From Alkalibacillus flavidus (lineage in GTDB: Bacteria > Bacillota > Bacilli > Bacillales > Alkalibacillaceae), in the NCBI RefSeq assembly GCF_040545925.1, contig NZ_JBEPMX010000012.1, forward strand, positions 1 to 64,000: a stretch of DNA of 64,000 bases, read 5' to 3'. Numbering within the stretch: the stretch's first letter is position 1; the number at the start of each line of letters is the position of its first letter. This document shows positions 56,808 through 64,000 of the stretch, piece after piece. The notes beneath the pieces were generated by a model. That model had not been told where the DNA came from. It did no database searches and saw only the letters and a list, made by a program, of their open reading frames with translations. A program made the position numbers and the translations under genes.

Positions 56808-57245
56808 TTACATAGTGTCATATCGAACATACGTATCAGCAATTAAATCATGGATCGCTCGGTTGTCGTCTCTTGCAATCACCATAATCGCACTAACTAT
56901 TGTGCCAACCCCTAAGGTGAAGGTGTAAAAGACAAATGCAATGACAACACGTGCGAACATACAAAAAAAGTCTGGCATTCGCCCGCCAATTCGCTCGATA
57001 CGAATCTTAAGCAACCGTTTGCCAATCGTATATCCAGGCCACAATAACGGAAGTGTCATGAAATAAATGATTTCGATGAAGCTCATCGGTGTAAAGGTAG
57101 CTGAGTAGTACCATTCGCCATAAATCGTTAATGATAACGGCACTAATATGATAGATAAAAAGAAGCCATCGATCACCAGAGCGATTAAACGGCGAAAAAA
57201 TCCAGCTGTTTCACCGAATATTTCATCGATTGAAGACACCTCCAA
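56808..57245 (-). CDS. RDD-family membrane protein
   Basis: Integral membrane protein of 145 residues with three hydrophobic segments and the family motif TAGFFRRLIALVIDGFFLSI (R and D residues) plus YTIGKRLLKIRIERI. RDD proteins have been linked to Na+/Li+ tolerance in some halophiles, but the role is not established. The start is uncertain: TTG at 57245 is used, yet GGAGGTG lies inside the first codons, and an ATG after it is out of frame. It is a tandem duplicate of the broken gene to its left. Confidence 0.78.
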   Translation of the reverse strand: MEVSSIDEIFGETAGFFRRLIALVIDGFFLSIILVPLSLTIYGEWYYSATFTPMSFIEIIYFMTLPLLWPGYTIGKRLLKIRIERIGGRMPDFFCMFARVVIAFVFYTFTLGVGTIVSAIMVIARDDNRAIHDLIADTYVRYDTM

Positions 57246-57304
57246 TAGAATTATCCCTATACTAACATATTTTTTATTGGAAGATAATGGTTAAATTTAC
57301 ATTT

Positions 57305-57733
57305 TTATTCCCCGAACATGCTCGTGACCTCGCCACTATTTTGATCGACAATATACCAGCCGAACGTAGCTTGATGGGAGCCTTCCTTACGTTCGACGAC
57401 TTCATAAACGTGGACAACCCAGTCGCCGGCATCATTATGGTGGTCAAATATTATAGTGTATTCTCCTTCTTCTGGAAGGTCGATCTCATGTCGAACAGCT
57501 TTTTCGGCTTGTGCAGCGGTTGAAATGCCTTCGTTGGATGATTGGTTCTTTTTGTCATTGGTCGATTCTTGAGATGATTGATTTGTAGATGTGCTCTCGT
57601 TTTCTACTTTTGATGATTCTGATGTGTTCGCTGATGCTTCACGTTCTGTGTCATCAGTTGTTTGGGTAAAGGTAAACGCAATCACTCCGAGGGTGCTAAT
57701 GGTTACGACTATCAACGTGATGACTCGAAACAT
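57305..57733 (-). CDS. exported protein with low-complexity linker
   Basis: Protein of 142 residues. One N-terminal hydrophobic segment (FRVITLIVVTISTLGVIAFTF) serves as signal or anchor, then a Ser/Thr/Asn/Glu-rich linker of about 50 residues, then a small beta domain (YTIIFDHHNDAGDWVVHVYEVVER ... TFGWYIVDQNSGEVTSMF) resembling a single PepSY-like or DUF4830-like repeat. ATG at 57733 follows AAAAAGGAGTGGGCCAT. The function is unknown. Confidence 0.7.
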   Translation of the reverse strand: MFRVITLIVVTISTLGVIAFTFTQTTDDTEREASANTSESSKVENESTSTNQSSQESTNDKKNQSSNEGISTAAQAEKAVRHEIDLPEEGEYTIIFDHHNDAGDWVVHVYEVVERKEGSHQATFGWYIVDQNSGEVTSMFGE

Positions 57734-57867
57734 ATGGCCCACTCCTTTTTGAATACTACTTATAAGACGGAAGTGATATCAATTTGGTGACAACGTCATG
57801 TCGATTTTTCACCTAGGTTTGTCTTATAGTAAAATAGTTAGTAAGAAAACGTTAGGAGTGTCTTCAT

Positions 57868-58110
57868 ATGCTAGTTCGATTGAATTTTATGTTATCAATT
57901 GGTGTATTCGTCTTAATTTTGTTGAATTATTTTACTAATGTGAGTACATCACCGTTTTTCATCACGGCGTTAGTCGCTGTTGTAATCGCCCTGTTAGGCA
58001 TAGAAAATATCCGCAATGGACAACGGTTTAACGGCGGATCGTTTTTGTTCGCATCTGTATTATTGTTTATCGTTGTCATTCTTGGTTCAACAGGTGTGAT
58101 TACTTTATAG
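57868..58110 (+). CDS. small membrane protein, DUF3953-like
   Basis: Protein of 80 residues with three hydrophobic helices and the internal turn GIENIRNGQRFNGGSFLFA. The layout resembles DUF3953 proteins of bacilli. The ATG follows GTTAGGAGTGTCTTCAT. Its 3' end overlaps the convergent CHY zinc-finger gene by six bases. The function is unknown. Confidence 0.68.
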   Translation: MLVRLNFMLSIGVFVLILLNYFTNVSTSPFFITALVAVVIALLGIENIRNGQRFNGGSFLFASVLLFIVVILGSTGVITL

Positions 58111-58428
58111 GTCGAAATATAAGTGATGATGGTTTTGGCAATGGCGATTAAATCGTGCCTCGCAATGCGGGCAAGCTGTTGGGTTGTTTAAATACGTCTT
58201 GATAGTTATCTCACGGTGACAAGCACCACACAGAATCGCTTTTTGGTTATGCTCATCTTCACCCCATCGTTCAACTGAGTGATTCGTATGGTCTTGGTGG
58301 CACTCGTAACATGGGAAATACGTGTTGCAGCACTTGAATTTAATCGCGATCCGGTCAACCTCTGAATGATAATGTTTGCAACGCGTTTCCTCATCAATAC
58401 TTCCGATGACTTCATGTAGTACATCCAT
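58105..58428 (-). CDS. CHY zinc-finger protein
   Basis: Soluble protein of 107 residues with the CHY zinc-finger pattern: TRCKHYHSEVDRIAIKFKCC, YFPCYECHQDHTNH, AILCGACHREIT, and CPHCEARFNRHCQNHHH. Multiple Cys/His pairs should hold two or three zinc ions. In bacteria these proteins are not characterised; eukaryotic relatives are ubiquitin ligase parts, so that name should not be carried over. The start is ATG after AAGGAGAGATTGC. Confidence 0.88.
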   Translation of the reverse strand: MDVLHEVIGSIDEETRCKHYHSEVDRIAIKFKCCNTYFPCYECHQDHTNHSVERWGEDEHNQKAILCGACHREITIKTYLNNPTACPHCEARFNRHCQNHHHLYFDL

Positions 58429-58548
58429 GCAATCTCTCCTTAGTGTCTCGAAATTTTTTTCGTTATTTTCATTCCAACAAATCGTATCTTACGTTATAAT
58501 AATAAGAAATGTTCAAATTATCAAAAAATATTATGTGGAGGTAAGGTT

Positions 58549-60348
58549 ATGATTGAATTTCCGAAACCGACTGTTGAGCAGTTTTTCCGCTCATATGTCA
58601 TTTCTAATTTTACAGTGAGTCCGAATGAAGATAAACTGCTGTTTTCAGCGAATTTAGACGGTAAGATGAATGTGTGGGGGATGAATTTACCCGATCAATA
58701 CCCGTATTTATTCGCGCATCACGACCAATCTGTCGGGTCGTTAAAAATCGATCCTAAAGGTCGCTACGTCCTAGCCAGTTATGACCATGAAGGTGATGAG
58801 AATTACCAAATCTACGCGCTACCACCAGAAGGCGGTTTGCCACAAGAATTGATTACAGGTGACAAGGAAGATAAATATTTATACGCGCACCTATCAGAAG
58901 ACGGCAAGCGTTTATATTATAATACGTCAAAAGGCAATCCGAGCTTCTTGAATACATACGTCCGAGATCTTGAAACAGGGGAAGATACATTACTACATGA
59001 GGGATCTGGTGGCGCAACGTTCTTATCGGCTGTTTCAGAAGATGAAGAAAAGCTTGTCTTCACGACACTGTACGCGAATACGTATATACTCAGTTTCGTG
59101 AAAGTGAACGGTGACATGTATGATTTAACACCAGACCCTGACAATGTTCACGTCACAGGTGGTGCAACCTTTGTCGGTGATACGATTTATTTCGTGACGA
59201 ACTATAACAGTGAGTATCATTATTTGGCGTCGTTTAACGTTCAGTCGAAGTCGTTTGAGTCGGTATTGTCGATTGAATCGGAAAGTATGAACGACTTAAA
59301 ATATGACAAAGAACATGAGCAGTTTTATATTGTGACGGAAAAAGGGGTGCGAGATCATTTATATCGTTACGACGTGAAAAATGGCACATTAGAAAATCTT
59401 GATGTCCCAGTAGATGTGATTGAAAAATTACACGTCGCTAAATCAGGCGCGGTTTATATGTTAGGGCGTAGTGCTGTCATGCCGCACAATATTTTTAAAC
59501 TAACTGACCATGGTTGGAAACAGTTAACGGCTAACCATGTGCTTGGTGTCAGTACGGATGAAATGGTGGACCCAGACGTCGTCACGTATGAATCGTTTGA
59601 TGGAACAGAAATCGAAGCGCTTCTCTTTAGAGCGAAACCAGATAACGATAATGGCCATACGATTTTATGGCCGCACGGAGGACCACAAGCGTCAGAGCGC
59701 AAATTTTACCGTGCGATGTTCCAATGTTTATTAAACCGTGGTTACACGATCTTTTGCCCGAACTTCAGAGGTAGTACGGGTTATGGGTCATCCTTTGTGA
59801 AATTGGTTGAACAGGACTGGGGTGAAGGGCCTCGTTTAGACAATGTGTATGGGATTGAATGGTTGTTTGATCAAGGTATTTCAAGTCCTGAACGTCTATT
59901 CCTTGTCGGTGGTAGTTACGGTGGCTATATGGCGCTGTTATTACACGGTCGTCATCCGGAATACTTTAAAGCCGTCGTCGATATTTTCGGCGTATCGAAT
60001 TTATTTACGTTCGTCAATTCAGTTCCAGATCATTGGAAGCCGATTATGCAGCGTTGGTTAGGGGACCCTGAAGCAGACCGCGAACGGTTTGAGAAAGACT
60101 CGCCGATCACGTATTTGAATACGATGTCGAAACCGATGCTCGTCATTCAAGGGGCGAACGATCCGCGAGTGGTGAAAGAGGAATCGGATCAAATCGTCGA
60201 TAAATTACGTCACGATGGGCGTGAAGTTGACTATTTAGTACTTGATGATGAGGGCCACGGCTTTTCGAAAAAAGAAAACGAAATTAATGTCTATCAAACG
60301 ATGCTCGATTTTCTAGAGAAACATCAATCCGTCACGCAATCTGTGTAA
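58549..60348 (+). CDS. S9-family prolyl oligopeptidase
   Basis: Serine peptidase of 599 residues. Residues about 20-340 form a beta-propeller with WD-like repeats, and the C-terminal 250 residues an alpha/beta hydrolase with nucleophile Ser456 in GGSYGGYM, Asp near 539 in GANDPRV and His570 in DEGHGF. It has no signal peptide, so it is probably cytoplasmic, acting on short peptides as dipeptidyl- or acylaminoacyl-peptidase. The ATG follows GTGGAGGTAAGGTT. Confidence 0.92.
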   Translation: MIEFPKPTVEQFFRSYVISNFTVSPNEDKLLFSANLDGKMNVWGMNLPDQYPYLFAHHDQSVGSLKIDPKGRYVLASYDHEGDENYQIYALPPEGGLPQELITGDKEDKYLYAHLSEDGKRLYYNTSKGNPSFLNTYVRDLETGEDTLLHEGSGGATFLSAVSEDEEKLVFTTLYANTYILSFVKVNGDMYDLTPDPDNVHVTGGATFVGDTIYFVTNYNSEYHYLASFNVQSKSFESVLSIESESMNDLKYDKEHEQFYIVTEKGVRDHLYRYDVKNGTLENLDVPVDVIEKLHVAKSGAVYMLGRSAVMPHNIFKLTDHGWKQLTANHVLGVSTDEMVDPDVVTYESFDGTEIEALLFRAKPDNDNGHTILWPHGGPQASERKFYRAMFQCLLNRGYTIFCPNFRGSTGYGSSFVKLVEQDWGEGPRLDNVYGIEWLFDQGISSPERLFLVGGSYGGYMALLLHGRHPEYFKAVVDIFGVSNLFTFVNSVPDHWKPIMQRWLGDPEADRERFEKDSPITYLNTMSKPMLVIQGANDPRVVKEESDQIVDKLRHDGREVDYLVLDDEGHGFSKKENEINVYQTMLDFLEKHQSVTQSV

Positions 60349-60369
60349 ATTGATAAAGGAGTGATCATC

Positions 60370-61086
60370 ATGTGGGGACTCGTCACAATGGATCAACGTC
60401 AGTATCCATTTGAATTATTTGGCGTGCCACACGTGATGGCGCTCCTTTTTTGTTGTGTTTTGATCGTGCTGCTTTATACAAAACGTCAATCGATCAGGCA
60501 ACACAATCGACGAATCTGGCGGTATAGTCTTGCGGTAATTTTGTTGGTAAGTGAACTTAGCTTTCATGCGTGGTACATCGCTTATGGTTCCTGGGATATG
60601 ACAGTGAACTTGCCACTACAATTGAGTTCGATTTCAGTTTATTTAGCGATCATCATGTTAGTGACGAAGCAAAAGAATTTATTCGAGATTACCTTTTTGA
60701 TTGGAATGACGGGTGGTGTGATTGCTATGCTCACCCCAGAATTATATTATGGTTTCCCTCATTTTCGCTTCGTTCAATTCTTTGTCGTACACAGTGGGTT
60801 AGTCATAGCATGTGTGTATATGTTTATCATTGAACAATGTTCGCTAAAAGGCTTATCCGTTTTAAAAGCATTTGGAACTGTTAATGCCATCGCGATCGTC
60901 GTTTATGGCGTGAATCGTGTGATAGGCGCGAACTATATGTTTCTAAACGAAAAACCATCTCAACTCACGGTAATAGACTTTTTAGGGCCATATCCGTGGT
61001 ATATCCTATCGCTTGAAGTATTAGCGTTAGGGTTGTTTGGGTTGATTTATGTTTTAGCGACTAAGCTGAAGATGTCTTCTCTATAA
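60370..61086 (+). CDS. YwaF-family (TIGR02206) membrane protein
   Basis: Integral membrane protein of about 238 residues with seven hydrophobic helices. FELFGVPHVMALLF opens it, ELSFHAWYIAYGSWDMTVNLPLQLSSISVYLAII is the family core and ANYMFLNEKPS is in the last loop. TIGR02206 members such as YwaF have no known function. ATG at 60370 follows AAAGGAGTGATCATC. It lies 21 bases after the S9 peptidase and is likely co-transcribed. Confidence 0.82.
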   Translation: MWGLVTMDQRQYPFELFGVPHVMALLFCCVLIVLLYTKRQSIRQHNRRIWRYSLAVILLVSELSFHAWYIAYGSWDMTVNLPLQLSSISVYLAIIMLVTKQKNLFEITFLIGMTGGVIAMLTPELYYGFPHFRFVQFFVVHSGLVIACVYMFIIEQCSLKGLSVLKAFGTVNAIAIVVYGVNRVIGANYMFLNEKPSQLTVIDFLGPYPWYILSLEVLALGLFGLIYVLATKLKMSSL

Positions 61087-61161
61087 AAGGTATTCTATGT
61101 TTGAAATATCCTCCACTATAGGAGTAAAGTATAAGTGATGGAATGGTGAGGGGGCGTATCG

Positions 61162-61803
61162 ATGAAAGTGATTTTAATTCACGGGTTTTTTAGATCTGAC
61201 CGTGACATGCATGATATGGCAAAATATTTTAAACGAGAAGGTTATGACTGTTATACACCGAATTTGCCCCTGACGTTTAACGAATTCGATGTCATTGTTT
61301 CACTCGTAGAGGATTTAGTTGAAGCGATAGTGAAATCAGGATTAGATAAAGGTGAACAGATACATCTTGTTGGTCATAGTACTGGTGGGTTAGTGATTCG
61401 TAAGTTGTTAACGGAAACGAAATATTTAGACGCAATCGGACGGTGTGTGTTAGTGGGTACGCCTAACCGGGGCAGTCAGCTTGCAGACTTGGCGAGTAAA
61501 ATTCGAGGATACACGAATGTGTTTAAAACGGTTAAATCGCTGCGAAAAGAGTACCTCGATAATATTGAATTTCAAAATGATACCGGGATAGACATTGCGG
61601 CGATTGCAGGTAATAAAAGCAATTTCGGCTTTAACCCATTAATAAGAGGTCAAAACGATGGGTTTGTGGAAGTGGAGTCTGTGTATTATCCAGGATTGAA
61701 AGATTTTGAAGTGTTACCTTATAATCACCGAACGATCCACCATGAAATCGAAACGTTCCAACACGTACGTCACTTTTTAGAAACAGGTCGATTTAAACCA
61801 TAA
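61162..61803 (+). CDS. alpha/beta-hydrolase, lipase/PGAP1-like
   Basis: Hydrolase of 213 residues. VILIHGFFRSDRDMHDMAKYF carries the oxyanion HG, and IHLVGHSTGGLVIRKLL the nucleophile serine (GHSTGG). The catalytic aspartate is likely in GQNDGFVEVES and histidine in NHRTIHH. It resembles triacylglycerol-lipase-type esterases lacking a signal peptide. The ATG follows GAGGGGGCG. The substrate is unknown. A terminator follows. Confidence 0.87.
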   Translation: MKVILIHGFFRSDRDMHDMAKYFKREGYDCYTPNLPLTFNEFDVIVSLVEDLVEAIVKSGLDKGEQIHLVGHSTGGLVIRKLLTETKYLDAIGRCVLVGTPNRGSQLADLASKIRGYTNVFKTVKSLRKEYLDNIEFQNDTGIDIAAIAGNKSNFGFNPLIRGQNDGFVEVESVYYPGLKDFEVLPYNHRTIHHEIETFQHVRHFLETGRFKP

Positions 61804-61807
61804 AAAT

Positions 61808-61845
61808 AAGCCATCAACCAAAAGGGGAAGGTTGATGGCTTTATC
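61808..61845 (+). terminator. terminator after hydrolase gene
   Basis: AAGCCATCAACC (61808-61819) and GGTTGATGGCTT (61830-61841) are perfect arms followed by T-rich sequence. Confidence 0.88.
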
Positions 61846-61906
61846 TATATCTAACAAACTATCACTCTAAGACGTGTTTCATGCTGTGTTCGTTTGAGTG
61901 CGATAA

Positions 61907-62029
61907 TTAAAAGATTTTGAAGATGTGAAAGATTGAGCTTGATGGCTTTTCTACTTTTTTGCTTGGTTGTGTATATTGTCTTCTCTTATCAGTCACAATC
62001 GCTTCGCGTAACATTTGATGATCAAACAT
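61907..62029 (-). CDS. 40-residue basic protein (candidate)
   Basis: ATG at 62027-62029, eight bases after an excellent AAAGGAGG, opens 40 codons to TAA at 61907-61909. The peptide (MFDHQMLREAIVTDKRRQYT ... SSIFHIFKIF) is strongly basic in the middle and ends with a short amphipathic hydrophobic stretch. No family is recognised. A good ribosome-binding site, the lack of any overlapping gene and a clean stop make it a credible small gene. Confidence 0.6.
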   Translation of the reverse strand: MFDHQMLREAIVTDKRRQYTQPSKKVEKPSSSIFHIFKIF

Positions 62030-62380
62030 GTTAATCGCCTCCTTTAGCGAGTGTCATTTTTTCTCTCGTCTATCCATAATTAAGTATACCCACATCGATA
62101 TCGTTTGTAAACATTTTGGCACCAAAAAATTATAAAAAGCTTCATTTTGATTTAGATATCTAATTATATAAAACTTTCTGACAATGAACGGCGATTCAAA
62201 TTGGACATCTTGTTTAAATTTTCAGAATAAATTCAATAATGTAATAATAGGACTAAAGGTCGAAAATAGGCTGGAATCGACATGCAATACCTAGATTTTT
62301 CGTATGAAACGTGTTAAAATTTTTATAAACACGAACATACGTTTGATAGATAGAAGTGCGCAAACGGAAGGGGATTGTTA
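62030..62380. other. non-coding stretch ahead of sbcD
   Basis: No open frame with a ribosome-binding site is seen after the 40-residue gene on the minus strand. The stretch is AT-rich and holds a possible -10 (TATAAA, 62324-62329), an inverted repeat CGTGTT...AACACG (62310-62315 / 62328-62333) and the LexA-like box described separately. Confidence 0.55.
62332..62345 (+). promoter_or_regulatory. LexA (SOS) box upstream of sbcDC
   Basis: CGAACATACGTTTG matches the Bacillus LexA consensus CGAAC-RNRY-GTTY at every defined position to the Y. It lies 36 bases before the sbcD start and just after a possible -10 box, the place expected for repression. sbcDC would then be induced by DNA damage. Confidence 0.75.
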
Positions 62381-63544
62381 ATGAAGCTTATTCATACCGC
62401 TGATTGGCATTTAGGTAAATTAGTTCAAGGCGTTTACATGACGGAAGATCAACGGTTTATTTTAGATCAATTTGTTAGTGATATTGCGATGGAACAACCC
62501 GATGTGATTATAATCGCTGGTGATTTGTATGATCGTGCCGTTCCACCGACAGAGGCAGTGGACTTACTCGATCAATATTTAGCTCATATCGTACTAGACT
62601 TACAGATACCGGTTGTGGCGATTTCAGGTAACCATGATAGTCCTGGTAGGTTACGTTTTGGTAGTCAAATGATGCAAGGTCAAGGATTATACATTGTGTC
62701 AGAGTTAAATCAACAGATGGAACCGGTTGTCATACATGATGAGTACGGGGCAGTCCATTTTCATTTAGTACCTTATGCAGAACCAGGGTCGATTCGACAT
62801 TTGTTTGATGATGAATCGATCAAAACCCATCATGATGCGACGAAAGCAATCGTCAATCAAATCGAATCAAACTTGGATCAAGATGCTCGCCATGTCTTTG
62901 TTGGTCATTTATTTGCGACACCTAAAGGGGAGGAGCGACATAATACAAGTGAATCCGAACGTCCACTTGCAATCGGGGGAGCAGAGCATGTTGATGCGTC
63001 ATTGTTTGAACCGTTTCATTATACAGCGCTCGGTCACTTGCATCAGGCGCACTTTGTAGGGAATGAAACAGTACGATATGCAGGATCGCCTTTAAAATAT
63101 TCGATATCGGAAGAAAATCATCAAAAAGGCTATTTAATTGTTGAGCTCGCTGACGATGGTAACGTCGAAATCGAAAAACGGCTACTCGAACCGAAACGTG
63201 ATATGCGCCGAGTCGAGGGGTATTTAGATGACTTGTTGCAACAAGAGGTCAATGATGATTACGTCTTTGTCCGTTTATTAGATGAGGAAGCGGTTCAATT
63301 TCCGATGGAGCGGATTCGTTCTGTTTATCCCAATGCCATGCATGTTGAACGGCGTATACCGCGTTCTGAGCGACCAGAACGAGCTGTGCAACAGATGGAA
63401 CGCCGTCGTTTGTCCGATATGGAATTGTTTCGAGCCTTTTACCAAGACGTCACTGGAGAGGAAGCGTCAAGTGATGAAGAAACGATTATTCGTGATGCTT
63501 TACATCAAGTGATGACTGATGAAAGTTCTACAAAGGAGCGATAA
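62381..63544 (+). CDS. sbcD: SbcD nuclease subunit
   Basis: Mre11-family nuclease subunit of the SbcCD complex, which opens DNA hairpins and processes broken ends. Metallophosphatase motifs are in order: HTADWHLG, IIAGDLYDRAVPP, ISGNHDSPGRL, VGHLFATPKG and LGHLHQAHF. The C-terminal capping region binds SbcC. ATG at 62381 follows GGAAGGGGATTGTTA and gives 387 residues; TTG two codons upstream is less likely. sbcC starts three bases after the stop. Confidence 0.95.
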   Translation: MKLIHTADWHLGKLVQGVYMTEDQRFILDQFVSDIAMEQPDVIIIAGDLYDRAVPPTEAVDLLDQYLAHIVLDLQIPVVAISGNHDSPGRLRFGSQMMQGQGLYIVSELNQQMEPVVIHDEYGAVHFHLVPYAEPGSIRHLFDDESIKTHHDATKAIVNQIESNLDQDARHVFVGHLFATPKGEERHNTSESERPLAIGGAEHVDASLFEPFHYTALGHLHQAHFVGNETVRYAGSPLKYSISEENHQKGYLIVELADDGNVEIEKRLLEPKRDMRRVEGYLDDLLQQEVNDDYVFVRLLDEEAVQFPMERIRSVYPNAMHVERRIPRSERPERAVQQMERRRLSDMELFRAFYQDVTGEEASSDEETIIRDALHQVMTDESSTKER

Positions 63545-63547
63545 ATT

Positions 63548-64000
63548 GTGAGACCTTTAAAGCTAACATTGACCGCGTTTGGGCCATATCGTGAGCAAGA
63601 AGTGGTCGATTTTCAACAACTGAAACATCACCGATTATTCGTCGTATCAGGTAAAACGGGTGCTGGTAAGACGACGATTTTTGATGGGATTAGTTATGCA
63701 TTGTATGGCTCGGCTAGCGGAGAAGACCGCGATCAAGAGTTGTCGTTGCGTAGTGATTTCGCCGATGATCATTTACATACGAGTGTGGAGTTGTTGTTTG
63801 AAATTAATGGCGAACGATACCGAGTGTTTCGGCAGATGGCGCATGTGAAACAAGGGAATAAAACAGCAACAGGTGGTAGAACGGAACTTTTTCGCGTCAC
63901 GTCGAGCGGTGAAGTGCCGTCTGTTGATCGTCAGACGAAATCAGATGTAGACGATAAGCTTAGAGCGATTGTTGGTTTAACTCAAGATCAGTTTCGTCAA
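63548..64000 (+). CDS. sbcC: SbcC ATPase subunit, cut by the window end
   Basis: Only the first 151 codons are present and the frame is open to the last base. It begins with GTG after AAAGGAGCG and reads RPLKLTLTAFGPYREQEVVDF, then the Walker A GKTGAGKTTIFDGISYALYG, as expected for the Rad50-like ATPase head of SbcC. The coiled coil, zinc hook and Walker B lie beyond the window. It forms an operon with sbcD. Confidence 0.94.
   Translation, partial: MRPLKLTLTAFGPYREQEVVDFQQLKHHRLFVVSGKTGAGKTTIFDGISYALYGSASGEDRDQELSLRSDFADDHLHTSVELLFEINGERYRVFRQMAHVKQGNKTATGGRTELFRVTSSGEVPSVDRQTKSDVDDKLRAIVGLTQDQFRQ

Overview
The window is a chromosomal segment of a Gram-positive, endospore-forming member of the Bacillaceae. 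The evidence is a GerA-type spore membrane protein of the SpoVAF kind, a complete des-desKR membrane-fluidity operon, KhtT/KhtU, YtrA-type GntR regulation, CvfC, YugP, YwaF and YwnF homologues, strong AGGAGG ribosome-binding sites, many TTG and GTG starts, and compact U-tailed terminators. Many proteins are acidic and lipoproteins are frequent, which would suit a halophilic or alkaliphilic species, but that is inference. No rRNA, tRNA or CRISPR array was seen.

Layout. 0.4-4.0 kb: polyphosphate metabolism (ppx, ppk1), AT-richer by eye than its neighbours. 4.1-12.4 kb: stress and spore genes: a haem catalase with a disrupted start, the KhtTU K+/H+ antiporter, an MscS channel, a DJ-1/PfpI protein, a manganese catalase and SpoVAF. 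12.4-25 kb: lipoproteins, an S-box (SAM) riboswitch ahead of an unknown small gene, a lipid kinase, a TetR-controlled ABC exporter operon, a CBS protein, an amidase, CheW and a YtrA-type ABC operon. 26.3-29.6 kb: an accessory patch. It has a tandem intergenic repeat, a broken IS3-family element sitting in the loop of a terminator, a nested 298-bp element with IS21-like ends and a folded core, two secreted proteins of unknown function, two short peptides missed by ordinary gene calling, and an IS150-type orfA with a dead start and an amber codon. 29.6-35 kb: a chemoreceptor and the des-desK-desR cold-sensing operon. 35-44.5 kb: CvfC, c-di-GMP and small membrane proteins, a ComEC-like metallo-beta-lactamase lipoprotein with a DUF3006 partner, and an MFS exporter. 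44.5-50.4 kb: a complete fructose PTS (EI, FruR, FruK, EIIBC, EIIA, HPr). 50.5-64 kb: a TetR/YugP operon, methyltransferases, a GGDEF-EAL protein, tandem RDD genes (one with a stop), an S9 peptidase, a lipase-like hydrolase, and sbcD-sbcC behind a LexA box. sbcC runs off the end.

How the genes work together. EI and HPr can phosphorylate EIIA-EIIBC to import fructose as fructose-1-phosphate for FruK, with FruR probably acting on AATCAATCA repeats just behind the promoter. DesK and DesR tune the desaturase to membrane fluidity. KhtTU, two unrelated catalases and a DJ-1 protein form an electrophile/peroxide defence neighbourhood. Two separate TetR systems carry paired GACC-n4/5-GGTC operators on their own promoters.

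No wholly new multi-gene system could be demonstrated. The best candidates for something undescribed are the SAM-riboswitch-controlled 124-residue protein with its 16-residue leader ORF, the nested island at 26.6-29.6 kb with its structured RNA-like core and secreted pair, and a dispersed 20-22-bp tandem intergenic repeat found at three loci.
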